DNA from: Deltaproteobacteria bacterium
Lineage (GTDB): Bacteria > Desulfobacterota > DSM-4660 > Desulfatiglandales > Desulfatiglandaceae
DNA length: 64,000 nt
NCBI GenBank assembly: GCA_021737785.1
Contig: JAIPDI010000015.1
Coordinates: 36,355-100,354, forward strand
Direction: 5' to 3'
In this document: positions 25,026 to 34,737 of the stretch, in pieces
How positions within the stretch are numbered: the first letter of the stretch is position 1
Layout: each line of letters begins with the position of its first letter
The notes under the pieces: generated by a model
Told to the model about the DNA's origin: nothing
Seen by the model: only the letters and a program-made list of their open reading frames with translations
Database searches by the model: none
Position numbers and translations under genes: made by a program

Positions 25026-26523
25026 ATCCATAATCCATGACGGTAAGCGTAAGCTTTCCGATGAGGGGGATGATTTCCGTCTGCCGGTCCAGTCCCCCCT
25101 GGAGCAGCTTGATGTGGGTGGCATCCGTCGGCATCTGGTTGAGCGTGGCATCCAAGGATATCCATCTGCCCACATACGCCTCTGTCCAGGCATGATAAAA
25201 GAACCTGTCATTGGCATATACCAGGCCCACGCATTCGCGGGCCGGGACGCCTACTGCCCGCAAGAGGGCGGTCAGAAGCACCGCATGCTCATTGCAGTCT
25301 CCGGTCCGGGTCTCCAAGACCTCTGCGGCACTCGGAAGGCTCAACGTCGGTCTTTTTTCCACATGGGTGTAGACCCATGCCATCAACTTTCTGGCAGCGG
25401 CCACCGGATCTCTGGTCTCTCCGATAATCCGATGCGCCTGTGCCGTGATCTCCGGGTCGTCGCTCTGGATATTGAATGCCGGGCTGAGAAAAGGCCTTAT
25501 GGCTTCTGACACATCTGTCAAAGGCAGCAGGTAATCCCCTTTCAGCGGACTTTTCTCCTGTACAATCTCCAATGTATCGCCTGAAAAACGCTGTCTTCCG
25601 CTGTTCAGAATACCAGCATCGAAATGGGCCTTTTCCAGACCGTCCACTTTGAGGCTCAGATAGGTCAGTCTCTCCGCGTGTCTCAGTTTCGGCATCACCT
25701 CTATGGAGGCCATTTCATAAAAATCATATGCCTCCTCTCCCTTCAGATCCCGGGGGGCAACGGCAGCGCTCGAGCGAATCAAGGTAAGTCCCATGAACCC
25801 CGTTTCTTTCAATACCTCTCCTGCTTCATCCAGCCAGAATATGAGTTTCTGACCCCACATCTCTGTTTCCAGTCGAAAGGCGCGGTATGCAATGCGGTTA
25901 ATGACAATGGATTCTCGCCCGGCAACCGTCACGACGATCTCCTTCTGGGCCATCGTGGACGGATCAAAAATGAGGAATTCAAAGGAGTCCCCTGTGTTCA
26001 ACGGCCGTCCCCGGAAAAAGAGCGTCATACCTGAGCCGGTCACTGGGGGGCCTGCCAGCTGAATCGTATGGATCTTCTTTCGCGCCCCCTTGCCGGTCTC
26101 TATTATCATCCGGCGTCCTTCCGTCTTTCCAGACATCTCAAACCGGACAATGCCCGAGTCGATTCTGAAGGTAAAATGTTTCAATCTGAATTCACGATCC
26201 ACAACACACCGGATATTCGTTCGCATGGCGCTCGCCTGGCCCATGAGGTTGAGGTTCAGTACAACTTCTTCCCATATGAGATAGTCTTCTCCGAGGGGAC
26301 CTATCTGGGTCATGGAATATCCGACCTTTGAATCCTTGAGATAGATCTCCATCCAGTCACGCTTCGTTTCTTGGATCGCAACTTTTTTATCTGATATTTC
26401 TAATAGTTGTGCTGAATTTTTAAAGTGAACTTTGTGGATCAGCAGCCCGATCATCACCAACCAGAGGACAACAACAGCCCCTCCGAGGCAATTGAAGATC
26501 TGTCTTCTGGGAAGCGCATTCAT
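25009..26523 (-). CDS. Membrane-anchored transglutaminase-like protein
   Basis: A 504-residue protein with one N-terminal helix (VVVLWLVMIGLLIHKV). The C-terminal part has the transglutaminase-like triad: RTGDCNEHAVLLTALLRAVG (Cys), FYHAWTEAYVG (His) and ISLDATLNQ (Asp). A preceding DUF-like beta domain binds unknown ligands. Such proteins act as proteases or amidases on envelope peptides. It is the first gene of the unit with the ABC ATPase, permease and PHP protein. Confidence 0.85.
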   Translation of the reverse strand: MNALPRRQIFNCLGGAVVVLWLVMIGLLIHKVHFKNSAQLLEISDKKVAIQETKRDWMEIYLKDSKVGYSMTQIGPLGEDYLIWEEVVLNLNLMGQASAMRTNIRCVVDREFRLKHFTFRIDSGIVRFEMSGKTEGRRMIIETGKGARKKIHTIQLAGPPVTGSGMTLFFRGRPLNTGDSFEFLIFDPSTMAQKEIVVTVAGRESIVINRIAYRAFRLETEMWGQKLIFWLDEAGEVLKETGFMGLTLIRSSAAVAPRDLKGEEAYDFYEMASIEVMPKLRHAERLTYLSLKVDGLEKAHFDAGILNSGRQRFSGDTLEIVQEKSPLKGDYLLPLTDVSEAIRPFLSPAFNIQSDDPEITAQAHRIIGETRDPVAAARKLMAWVYTHVEKRPTLSLPSAAEVLETRTGDCNEHAVLLTALLRAVGVPARECVGLVYANDRFFYHAWTEAYVGRWISLDATLNQMPTDATHIKLLQGGLDRQTEIIPLIGKLTLTVMDYGYDSTD

Positions 26524-26785
26524 AACTGGAGGACCTTATCCATTTGAGTGGTCTGGCCAGGGCATGGACCGGGGCAAGATAAAAAGGTCGCCCCGCTCGT
26601 GAGAGGAAGGACATCTTTGGAAAGTTGAATATGATGACGCTTTAATATTTCGATGAATTGCGAAGGAAAGAGACGGTATTGCGATTTCAGGGTTAAGGGA
26701 TTAAATGCCTGATTCGTTCCAAGTGTCTGCGACTTCGCATTCCCGAATCGCAATGACCATAAAAAGCGGCGCTTACAGGGGACGA

Positions 26786-27283
26786 TCACATCTTGTATTT
26801 TCCAAAATCTTCCGGATTGAGGCTTTCCAGAATCTCCTGCCATTTCTTCCCTTTTTCCGATTTGTCCTGGGGCTCGGCCTTCAAGTCTATACTGCTGGAC
26901 TTGCTGATGACCTCTTCCGCCACAAAGATCGGCGCCTTCAGTCTGAGGGAAAGGGCAATGGCATCGCTCGGCCTGGAATCGATGGACATCTCTTTTCCAT
27001 TGAATTTGAAATGGATGAGGGCATAATAGGTGTTATCCCTGAGATCGCAGACCTCTATCCTGTTAACCTCTATGTTCACCATTTCCATCATATTTTTGAG
27101 CAGGTCATGGGTCATGGGCCTGGAAAATTTAACGCCTTCCAGTTCACTGGCAATGGCAGTTGCTTCCAACAATCCGATCCATATGGGCAGTGTGGCATCC
27201 CCATCCACCTCTTTTAGGATGACAATAGGACTGTTTGTGACAGGATCCACTGTCAATCCGGATATTATCATAGGTGTATACAT
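26786..27283 (-). CDS. DUF151 bifunctional-nuclease-family protein
   Basis: A 165-residue protein. LPIWIGLLEATAIASELEGV, THDLLKNMMEMV and DSRPSDAIALSLRLKAPIF are the hallmark DUF151 (BFN) blocks; some plant members are nucleases. The tail is charged. GAGGGGG lies 5 nt before the ATG. Upstream, TTGACA (minus strand, 27356-27361) with a weak TAAAAA -10 is a possible promoter. Confidence 0.9.
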   Translation of the reverse strand: MYTPMIISGLTVDPVTNSPIVILKEVDGDATLPIWIGLLEATAIASELEGVKFSRPMTHDLLKNMMEMVNIEVNRIEVCDLRDNTYYALIHFKFNGKEMSIDSRPSDAIALSLRLKAPIFVAEEVISKSSSIDLKAEPQDKSEKGKKWQEILESLNPEDFGKYKM

Positions 27284-27401
27284 AATTACCCCCTCAATCT
27301 GTCGGAATGCCTTATCCTATGTGCACACAGCTATTTTTAACCATACAATTTCTTTTGTCAACCGCCATGCATCGCCAATCGCCCCACTCGCCCGAATGCC
27401 G

Positions 27402-27519
27402 CGATAATGTCCTTACCCTTCAGGAGGCCATCCGACTTGCCATTCTGAACAATACCCAAATCGGACGCTCTAAGGAATCCCCGGAATTGTTGCTTGCCAA
27501 GGATTGCCCGGCGTTGTAA
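27402..27519 (+). pseudogene. Possible TolC-type N-terminal remnant
   Basis: NVLTLQEAIRLAILNNTQIG reproduces the first helix of TolC/outer-membrane efflux proteins (LTLxEAIxLALxNNPxI). It then loses similarity and stops after 17 more codons. There is no RBS for it. Between 27284 and 27617 nothing else is supported apart from the DUF151 promoter region. Confidence 0.4.
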
Positions 27520-27617
27520 TATCAGCCATTCCCAAAAAAAATTCAAACCAAATAGGCGACTTGAAGCCGGTTTCCCGTTCCCAAACGCTCTGAGAATTCG
27601 CCTCAAAGGAAAGTAAC

Positions 27618-30167
27618 ATGCTGGATGATAGACCTTTTTATCCCTTCATTCTCGACCATAAGCCTGGCCTCTTTTTAGACAGGCTTCTTTACGGGCTTTT
27701 CAAGCGTGTTCAGTTTAATACGAACATGACGGAGCCCTTGAAGCAAATGCACCGGCAGGGGACGGTTGTCTATGCCATCAAATACAGCGGGCAGTTAGAC
27801 TACCTTCTCTATCATTACCGTTTCCGGAAAAGCCGCCTCCCCTACCCCAAAATCGCTTTCGACCTGGATATGTCCCTGGTTCTCCCCCTTTCGCAGCTCT
27901 TCCGGGTATGGAAATTCAAGATCGGCTTCTTCTTCAAGCACGGATCACTGCCCGACCCCTATCGAACCGGCTTTCTTGAATCGGCCATTCAAGAGGGCAC
28001 CTCATCGCTGATCTGTCTGGTGGACCCCAAGGGATTCGCCAGGCACTTCATACACGCGGAAAAGGACCCGCTGCAGTTCCTCATTGAGACACAGAAAAAA
28101 TCCGATCGGCCCATCTACCTGGTACCCCAGCTTGTCCTATACAAGAAAACCCCGGAAAAGGACCACCCGAACCTTCTGGACATCTTTTTTGGATTCAAGG
28201 ACAAGCCCGGGACCATCAGAAAAATCATCCTCTTCTTCAGGCACAACCGCCAGGCCTTTATCGACTTCGGGACCCCTCTCGATTTAAAGAGCTGGATGGA
28301 TACCCGCACGCAGGAAGACCCGCCGGAGGCGATGGCCACTGAAGTGAGACAACTCCTCCTTGACAGCATTGATCAGCAGAAGCGGGTGATCCTGGGCCCG
28401 GTCATCAAGTCGAGACAGCAATTTAAGGAGAAAGTTCTTAAAGACCCAACGGTTATACACGCTATTCAAACTAAATGCTCGGAAAACGCGGCCCGGTTGA
28501 AGCATGCAAGAAAAGAGGCAGCCGCCTATTTTGATGAGATCGCCGCGGATTACAATATCGCCTACATCCAGTTCGCCAACATCGTGTTGACGTGGCTCTG
28601 GAAGAAGATGTTTCAGGGCATTGACGTGGATTTAACGGAACTGGCGACCGTAAGAGAATGCGGCAGAAAAGGCCCGGTCATCTATGTCCCATCCCACAAA
28701 AGCCACATTGACTACCTGGTGCTCAACCATACCCTCTATCTGAACCACATGCATGTCCCCCGGATCGCTGCGGGCAAAAACCTTTCCTTCTGGCCCATGG
28801 GGCCTTTTTTCAGAAAATCGGGGGCCTTTTTTATCCGCAGAAGTTTCAAGGGCGCCAGGCTCTACGCCACCGTATTTACCCGATACATCACGGCCCTCCT
28901 TGAGGAGAGGCATCCCCTGGAATTTTTCATCGAGGGAGGCCGAAGCCGCAGCGGCAAACTGGTCCTCCCCAAAATCGGATTCCTCTCCATCCTGATTCAG
29001 GCGTTCAAGGAAGGGCACTGCGACGATCTGGTCTTTGTCCCTGCCTCCATCACTTATGACCGCATCATCGAAGAACAGTCTTATCTCAAGGAAATCGGTG
29101 GGGGCCAGAAGAAAAAGGAGAGCTTTCGACAGGTGATCCGGACCCGGCATTTCCTCAAAAAAAAGTACGGAAAGATCTATATCCGGTTCGGCCGGCCCCT
29201 CCTGCTGAAGGACTATCTGGACCAAAATGGCGATCTTGGAGACAAGACCCACAAACGTCTGGCCTTTCATCTCATCCGCGCCATTAACGGCGCGAGCCTG
29301 GTAACCCCCATGGCCCTCCTGGCATCCGTTATCCTGACCCGACATCGTCGTGGATTTCACCTGCAGGAGATAATGGAAACCGTGGGCACCCTCATGCATT
29401 TTTTTGAAAGATACCGGGTGCCTGTTGCCACCAGCCTATCCAGCCATGATAAGGCCATCCAAGAGGCCCTTGCCATTTTGATCAAGACCAATGTGGTCAA
29501 CGCACTGGAGGACACGGACGGATCAGAGGTCTTCTATTATGTGGATGATGAAAAAAAGAGAGAGCTGGAATATTACAAGAACAACATTGTCCACTGCTTC
29601 ATGTCGCATGCATTTGTGGCCCTCTCCCTCCTGACCGGGAAGGAGGAGGTAAAGAGCGCCCGGTCGATCCTGGACGATTACAATTTCTTCAAAAAGCTGT
29701 TTCGATACGAGTTTATTTATGACGAAGGGGTTACGGTTCAGGACAAGGTCAATGAGGCGAACGACTATTTTATGGAGGCCTCATATATTGCCCCGAGCGA
29801 TTCCCGGGATGGATTCAGGGTAACCCGACTCGGTTTTGATCAGTTGCCCATCTGGGCGGCCTTTACAAAGACCTTCCTTGAATCCTACTGGATCGCCACA
29901 CGCGCCGTTATCGCGAAAGATAAGAGCGGAAGGAATAAATCCGAACTCTTAAAGAATATGAATTATTTAGGTCAGAGATTTCACAAACAGGGCATTATCA
30001 ACCATCTGGAAGCCATCTCCAGTCTCAGCTTTGAGAACGCCCTCCGGATGATCAATGAAGACATCCTCGCAAAATCCACAGAATCAGAAGACGACCTCTC
30101 ACCCGCAGCCGAAAGACTGTCCCAATTCAGTCAGCGGCTCCACGAGCTGTCCCATTACACTGAATAG
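27618..30167 (+). CDS. plsB: Glycerol-3-phosphate acyltransferase (PlsB family)
   Basis: An 849-residue protein, slightly longer than E. coli PlsB (807). The acyltransferase blocks are SHKSHIDYLVL (HxxxxD catalytic motif), FIRRSFKGARLYA, LEFFIEGGRSRSGK (substrate-binding FxEGxRSR) and FVPASITYDRI. It acylates sn-1 of glycerol-3-phosphate for membrane lipid synthesis at the inner membrane. GGAAAG lies 5 nt before the ATG. Confidence 0.93.
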   Translation: MLDDRPFYPFILDHKPGLFLDRLLYGLFKRVQFNTNMTEPLKQMHRQGTVVYAIKYSGQLDYLLYHYRFRKSRLPYPKIAFDLDMSLVLPLSQLFRVWKFKIGFFFKHGSLPDPYRTGFLESAIQEGTSSLICLVDPKGFARHFIHAEKDPLQFLIETQKKSDRPIYLVPQLVLYKKTPEKDHPNLLDIFFGFKDKPGTIRKIILFFRHNRQAFIDFGTPLDLKSWMDTRTQEDPPEAMATEVRQLLLDSIDQQKRVILGPVIKSRQQFKEKVLKDPTVIHAIQTKCSENAARLKHARKEAAAYFDEIAADYNIAYIQFANIVLTWLWKKMFQGIDVDLTELATVRECGRKGPVIYVPSHKSHIDYLVLNHTLYLNHMHVPRIAAGKNLSFWPMGPFFRKSGAFFIRRSFKGARLYATVFTRYITALLEERHPLEFFIEGGRSRSGKLVLPKIGFLSILIQAFKEGHCDDLVFVPASITYDRIIEEQSYLKEIGGGQKKKESFRQVIRTRHFLKKKYGKIYIRFGRPLLLKDYLDQNGDLGDKTHKRLAFHLIRAINGASLVTPMALLASVILTRHRRGFHLQEIMETVGTLMHFFERYRVPVATSLSSHDKAIQEALAILIKTNVVNALEDTDGSEVFYYVDDEKKRELEYYKNNIVHCFMSHAFVALSLLTGKEEVKSARSILDDYNFFKKLFRYEFIYDEGVTVQDKVNEANDYFMEASYIAPSDSRDGFRVTRLGFDQLPIWAAFTKTFLESYWIATRAVIAKDKSGRNKSELLKNMNYLGQRFHKQGIINHLEAISSLSFENALRMINEDILAKSTESEDDLSPAAERLSQFSQRLHELSHYTE

Positions 30168-30339
30168 CCGCCGGCGCTTTGTGTTGACATGGGAAAACAT
30201 AAACTTGGAAGATCGAATGGGAAATGGGGAATGCGGGGCACGTCGACCCTCCTGTATCCCCATCCAAAGGCTGCATTCCTCTTGAAAAATCCAATCTTCT
30301 GATATATGTCAATGTCCCAGCAAGACGTGAACTCCTCGT

Positions 30340-30489
30340 ATGAAGCTTGAATTATGTAAACTTGATTTTCAGGTTTCTTTTACGATCAGGCTGGCCGCCT
30401 TGGTGGCAAGAGGCGGCGCTCAACTCCGAATCGATTTCCACGACACCTGTGTGGCAACCGTGAGAACCATGAAAGGACCCGTGGCATGA
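30340..30489 (+). CDS. Possible 49-residue protein coupled to the trans-sulfuration enzyme
   Basis: The ATG is bounded by an in-frame stop at 30328-30330. It opens 49 codons (MKLELCKLDFQVSFTIRLAA at the start) and ends in ATGA shared with the next gene's start codon. The stop-start overlap is typical of translational coupling. No clear RBS and no family recognised. It could be a leader peptide or a small partner. Confidence 0.35.
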   Translation: MKLELCKLDFQVSFTIRLAALVARGGAQLRIDFHDTCVATVRTMKGPVA

Positions 30490-31640
30490 CCAAAAGGTAC
30501 AAAAATCTTGAGACCAAACTCATTCATTCTGGTGAGCCTGACCCGCTGATCTGCGGCGCCGTCAGCCTGCCCGTTTTTCAATCTTCCACCTTTGAGGCCA
30601 TTGGTGAACCCGGCTATTACAATCTCAAATATATCCGCCTTAACAATACCCCGAATCATGTAACGCTTCACCGGAAACTGGCTGACTGCGAAAATGCAGA
30701 GGCTGCGCTTGTGACGGCCAGTGGAATGGCCGCCATTTCAACAGCGCTTTTAGCCGTTCTTTCATCGGGCGATCATCTGCTGGCCCAGGACTGCCTTTAC
30801 GGCGGAACCCACGATTTTATTGCAACCGACCTGCCCGACCTCGGTATTTCATTCGATTTTGTCGACGGGAACGACCCGGATTCGTGGAGATCAAAATGCC
30901 GGCCCAATACCAAAGCCATCCTTGTTGAAACCATGACAAACCCCCTCCTGCAGGTCGCCGACCTCAAGGCGGTGGTCCAATTTGCAAGGGAATCGGCCCT
31001 TGTTTCAATGATTGACAACACCTTTGCAAGCCCGGTCAATTTCCGCCCTCCGGAATGGGGGTTCGATCTCTCCATCCACAGCTGCTCCAAATACCTGAAC
31101 GGCCATTCGGACATCGTGGCCGGCGCGGTTATCGGCCGTTCCGAACTGATTGACCGAATCGCACGCAAACTGGCTCATTTCGGCGGTTCCCTGGACCCCC
31201 ATGCCTGTTTCCTCCTGTATCGAGGGATGAAGACACTGGCGGTTCGAGTGAAATATCAGAATGAAAGCGCTCTCAAAATCGCCCAGTTTCTACAAGGGCA
31301 TCCCTCAATTGCGGTAGTCAACTATCCGGGGCTCGAAACACATCCCGGACATGCGCGTGCGGCAGAACTCTTTGATGGCTACAGTGGAATGATGAGTTTT
31401 GAAATAAGGGGCGGCTTGGAGGCTGCGGAGCGGTTCCTGCAGCGGACAACGCTGCCGATCCTTGCACCGAGCCTTGGTGGGGTGGAAGCGCTGATCACGC
31501 GTCCGGCCGCCACCTCACATGCCGGTATGTCTTCGGAGGAGCGTGAGGCCCTCGGCATCGCCGACAGTCTCATCCGTCTTTCGGTCGGCCTGGAATCCAC
31601 AGAGGATATGATTGCCGATCTTGAGCAGGCCCTTGCGTAG
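30486..31640 (+). CDS. Cystathionine gamma-synthase/lyase-family PLP enzyme
   Basis: A 384-residue Cys/Met-metabolism PLP enzyme. It has LVTASGMAAISTALLAVL (phosphate-binding loop), VETMTNPLLQVADL, IDNTFASP, and SCSKYLNGHSDIVAGAVIG with the Schiff-base Lys. TRPAATSHAGMSSEER and IRLSVGLESTEDMIADL end the protein. Members interconvert cysteine, cystathionine and homocysteine or make methanethiol; the exact reaction cannot be read. AAGGA precedes the ATG. Confidence 0.88.
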   Translation: MTKRYKNLETKLIHSGEPDPLICGAVSLPVFQSSTFEAIGEPGYYNLKYIRLNNTPNHVTLHRKLADCENAEAALVTASGMAAISTALLAVLSSGDHLLAQDCLYGGTHDFIATDLPDLGISFDFVDGNDPDSWRSKCRPNTKAILVETMTNPLLQVADLKAVVQFARESALVSMIDNTFASPVNFRPPEWGFDLSIHSCSKYLNGHSDIVAGAVIGRSELIDRIARKLAHFGGSLDPHACFLLYRGMKTLAVRVKYQNESALKIAQFLQGHPSIAVVNYPGLETHPGHARAAELFDGYSGMMSFEIRGGLEAAERFLQRTTLPILAPSLGGVEALITRPAATSHAGMSSEEREALGIADSLIRLSVGLESTEDMIADLEQALA

Positions 31641-31648
31641 AGAATAGG

Positions 31649-31735
31649 GATTGAGGAATTGAGGAATTCGGGATTTTGCATGATGAAGAGGCATTCTCAA
31701 AAATCCCTGCATCCCTGAAATCCTGAATTTAGCCA
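31649..31735. repeat. Degenerate ATTGAGGA/ATCCCTGA array
   Basis: Octamer-like units in both orientations between two convergent genes: ATTGAGGAATTGAGGAATTC, then TCCCTGCATCCCTGAAATCC. The two halves could base-pair loosely and act as a terminator. Confidence 0.5.
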
Positions 31736-31759
31736 AATTTCAAATATCTTTGGTTAGGT

Positions 31760-32587
31760 TTAGCCATCCACCACTGAGCAGGGGTTCACCAGCCGGCCTA
31801 TTCCCTCGATCTCCACTGCCACCCCGTCCCCATTCGAAAGATAGACCGGCGGGTCACGGAAGGCCCCCACCCCGTGCGGCGTTCCGGTCAGGATGACATC
31901 CCCCGGGTTCAGGGTGAAATGCCTTGAGAGAAAGCTCACCACCTCGGGTATCCTGAATATCATCTGCCCGGTGTGACTGTCCTGCATCAGCCTATTGTTG
32001 ACCCGACACCGGATGCCGAGCGAGTGGGGATCCGGCACATCATCTCGCGTAACGATCCACGGCCCGAGCGGGCAGAAGGAATCCAGGGATTTCCCCCGCA
32101 CCCACTGACCGTCTCCGAACTGGAGGTCCCTGGCGCTCACATCATTGGCGCAGGTGTAGCCGAAAACAGCCTTCAAGGCATCTTCTTCATTGACCCTGTA
32201 GAGAGTCTTTCCGATAATCACGGCCAGTTCGGCCTCAAAATCGACCTTTCCGGCAACCGTCCTGTCCCACGTAATGGGATCTCCGTGGCCGATCAGGCTG
32301 CTGGGAAACTTGGCAAAGACAAGAGGTGTTTCAGGGATCTTCCCCTTGCTTTCTTTGGCATGGTCTTGGTAGTTGAGACCCAGGGCAATGATTTTGGATG
32401 GTCGCGTCACCGGGGGCGCGAACCTGACCCCGGCAAGAGGAATGGGTGCCTCCCGCTCATATCCGTCCGGATTGCCATTCGAAATCATATCGATCATGTC
32501 TCCCCCCATGTTGAAGGGAGCGATCCGGTCGCCCTCTACAATGCCGGCCCGGATCCGGTCGTCATGGTAAAACTGGGCAATCTTCAT
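31760..32587 (-). CDS. Fumarylacetoacetate hydrolase family protein
   Basis: A 275-residue FAH-family hydrolase. IALGLNYQDHAKE, VDFEAELAVIIGKTL (metal-binding Glu residues), GYTCANDVSARDLQF, KSLDSFCPLGPWIV and GDVILTGTPHGVG are the canonical blocks. Family members hydrolyse or decarboxylate acylpyruvates or related keto-acids (e.g. oxaloacetate decarboxylase FAHD1) with Mg2+/Mn2+. AGAGG precedes the ATG. Confidence 0.92.
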   Translation of the reverse strand: MKIAQFYHDDRIRAGIVEGDRIAPFNMGGDMIDMISNGNPDGYEREAPIPLAGVRFAPPVTRPSKIIALGLNYQDHAKESKGKIPETPLVFAKFPSSLIGHGDPITWDRTVAGKVDFEAELAVIIGKTLYRVNEEDALKAVFGYTCANDVSARDLQFGDGQWVRGKSLDSFCPLGPWIVTRDDVPDPHSLGIRCRVNNRLMQDSHTGQMIFRIPEVVSFLSRHFTLNPGDVILTGTPHGVGAFRDPPVYLSNGDGVAVEIEGIGRLVNPCSVVDG

Positions 32588-32595
32588 GGTGAAAC

Positions 32596-32735
32596 CCTCT
32601 GGTTGCGGGTTACTGGTTGCGGGTTGCGGGTTGCGGGGTTCTGGGTTTTTCCAACATCTGACTTCTGCCCTCTGATTTCCTTGCCCTTTGAAACCCTTTT
32701 TTCTTCTGTTTCACCGGGGCGACCTCTGCGGTTCC
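32596..32735. repeat. Heptamer array plus paired hairpin element, copy 2
   Basis: GGTTGCG/GGTTACT units (32596-32640) are followed by the element shared with 22156-22230: CTTGCCCTTTGAAACCCTTT and CTTCTGTTTCACCGGGGCGA, with a TGAAAC/GTTTCA stem. It lies upstream of the FAH gene. Confidence 0.6.
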
Positions 32736-32785
32736 TGGTTGCTTGCAGCTTTGAGCTTCTCCCCTGGTGTCACTTTTGACTTGAG

Positions 32786-33151
32786 TCACTTCAGATCATT
32801 TTGCACGCCCATCTCTGACAGACTCATATAATCTCCCTGTTCCACCAGGGTGTAGGCCCTGTCAAGGGCATCGATTCGAGAGGCATATCGGAAGGTACTC
32901 TCCCTGTCATGGGCCTGGGAGAGCTTCTCCAAAATAGCTGAAACAATAGCCCCCATCCGTTGGAGGTCCATAACCACCAAGTGGGCAGGGATCAGTATCT
33001 CCTTTTCATCGAAATGGACCTTGATTCCCGATGTCACAAAGGCATTCTCTTCCCTCAGGTATTGAATAAGGATGCGCTGTGTCGGATCCTTCTCATTCTC
33101 AATGGTGCCAATAATCGTGTTTAGGCCGCCAGGGCCGCTGTCATCTGTCAT
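32786..33151 (-). CDS. Hypothetical protein
   Basis: A 121-residue soluble protein with a strong RBS (GGAGAT, 5 nt before the ATG). It contains QRILIQYLREENAFVTSGI, FDEKEILIPAHLVVMDL and a long helix (MGAIVSAILEKLSQAHD). No family recognised. It stands alone between two repeat or regulatory regions. Confidence 0.65.
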   Translation of the reverse strand: MTDDSGPGGLNTIIGTIENEKDPTQRILIQYLREENAFVTSGIKVHFDEKEILIPAHLVVMDLQRMGAIVSAILEKLSQAHDRESTFRYASRIDALDRAYTLVEQGDYMSLSEMGVQNDLK

Positions 33152-33333
33152 GCAGGATCTCCTTTGGATTTAAACAATTCTCTGCTTCAATCTTCGCAAC
33201 AGGACATGGCCTCTCTCTTATCACACAGGAACGGCCTCGGGTCAAGCTTGAAAACCCTTGAAAACATCTTCCTAACGGGCTACATTGCCGCAATCGTCCC
33301 AATCTGCCATTCTGAAAGGGTCACGGCCTCAAC

Positions 33334-33990
33334 ATGGATTTGACGGATATTCAAACAGAGGATTTCTCCGCTTCCAGAAAAGACTTCTGCCATTTCTGCA
33401 ACCTTCTCTACGAGCGTCACCTGGCGACCGGTGTAGGCGGCAATGTGGCAGCCCGTTGCGGCGCCCACATATGGTTGACCCCAACGGGCTGTTCTCTGAG
33501 GGACGTGCAACCTGAAAGCATAACGGTTGTGGACGAAGAGGGACTTCTGATCCAGGGCAAGATGCCCACAAAAGAGGCGAATATGCACCTGGGGGTTCTC
33601 AGGGCAAGACCCGACGTAAACGTTGTCTTTCACGTGCATGGGGCATACATCATCGCTGCTTCGACCTTGCTCGCACCGGGGGCCGGTTCCATGCCGGCAC
33701 TGACCCCCGGGTTCGTTTATTACGCCTTTCCCCTCCCGATGCTTCCTTTTATGGTCCCCGGCAGTCCGGATCTGGCAGAAGGCGTCACAAAGGCATTGTC
33801 AGGCCGGGGGAACTGGGCCGTCCTGCTGCAAAACCACGGGCTGGTGACTGTGGGAAAGGATTTCCGGGAGGCCCTGGATATTGCCGAAGAGATCGATGAA
33901 GCGGCCAGGGTCTATGTCCTTACCGGCGGAAAGGCCCCTTCGATCGTCCGTGAGGATGTAGAGCGCATCAAGGCCATTCCCCGGGGTTGA
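33334..33990 (+). CDS. Class II aldolase/adducin family protein
   Basis: A 218-residue protein of the fuculose-1-phosphate aldolase family. GVGGNVAARCG is the phosphate-binding loop. HVHGAY and LLQNHGLVTVG contribute the Zn-binding His residues, and EANMHLGVLRARPDV carries the catalytic-region Glu. Such enzymes cleave phosphorylated sugars to DHAP or glycolaldehyde-type products, or act in methionine salvage; the substrate is not determinable. Confidence 0.88.
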   Translation: MDLTDIQTEDFSASRKDFCHFCNLLYERHLATGVGGNVAARCGAHIWLTPTGCSLRDVQPESITVVDEEGLLIQGKMPTKEANMHLGVLRARPDVNVVFHVHGAYIIAASTLLAPGAGSMPALTPGFVYYAFPLPMLPFMVPGSPDLAEGVTKALSGRGNWAVLLQNHGLVTVGKDFREALDIAEEIDEAARVYVLTGGKAPSIVREDVERIKAIPRG

Positions 33991-34096
33991 CCCTTGGCGA
34001 TCATCAAAGGCATTCAGAATCTATTTGCGTGTCCTGGGCGACGAGGGTCACCGCCTCTGATGCAGGGAGTTTTTGCATGGCTTTGACGAATTTACT

Positions 34097-34124
34097 TTGA
34101 CAACAGATGAATCTCTGTTATAAA
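34097..34124 (+). promoter_or_regulatory. Sigma-70-type promoter for the response regulator gene
   Basis: TTGACA (34097-34102) and TATAAA (34119-34124) with a 16-bp spacer, about 50 bp before the start codon. Confidence 0.6.
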
Positions 34125-34176
34125 CATAGACTGGGTGAAACAGGTTGACAACGAATGAAAGGGGGAAAGAACTGCG

Positions 34177-34677
34177 ATGAGTGAAAAGAGCGCCTTGAAA
34201 GACAAAGTTGTCTTGGTGGTGGATGATGAGCCCGATGTCCTGGAGACCGTGGAGGAAGAACTGGACATGTGCCTGGTCCACAAAGCAACCGATTATGACA
34301 CAGCCCTTCAATACCTCCTGAGTTACACCTATGACATCGTCATCCTCGACATTATGGGTGTAAATGGGTTTGAGCTCCTGAAAACCGCCGTGTCCAGAGG
34401 ATTCCCGACCGTCATGCTCACCGCCCATGCCCTTTCTCCCGAATCTCTGAAAAAATCGATCAAATTGGGTGCGGTCTCGTTTCTGCCCAAGGAGAAGATA
34501 TCAGAACTGGCCTCGTATCTTGAAGACGTTGTTCTGGGTGAAGGAAAACCGGTCTGGGAAAAGCTGTTTGATAAACTGGGCAATTATTTCAGCAAACGAT
34601 TCGGGCCTGACTGGAAAGAGAGAGACCGCTTCTTCCAGGAATTCGAGGAGAAACTGAAACAGGATCTTCAAGAATAA
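34177..34677 (+). CDS. Single-domain response regulator with C-terminal helical extension
   Basis: A 166-residue protein. The receiver domain occupies residues 1-125: VLVVDDEPDVL (acidic pocket), YDIVILDIMGVNG (phospho-Asp), VMLTAHAL (Thr switch) and SFLPKEKISELA (Lys). The last 40 residues are charged and helical (FQEFEEKLKQDL). There is no DNA-binding domain, so it acts through protein contacts. It is followed by the Hfq-like gene and a hybrid kinase. RBS GGGGG. Confidence 0.92.
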   Translation: MSEKSALKDKVVLVVDDEPDVLETVEEELDMCLVHKATDYDTALQYLLSYTYDIVILDIMGVNGFELLKTAVSRGFPTVMLTAHALSPESLKKSIKLGAVSFLPKEKISELASYLEDVVLGEGKPVWEKLFDKLGNYFSKRFGPDWKERDRFFQEFEEKLKQDLQE

Positions 34678-34737
34678 ACCGGCGCCGTGCATCAACCTGA
34701 CCGCACTTCATCGCCGGTATTGTGAAACCGGAATAAA

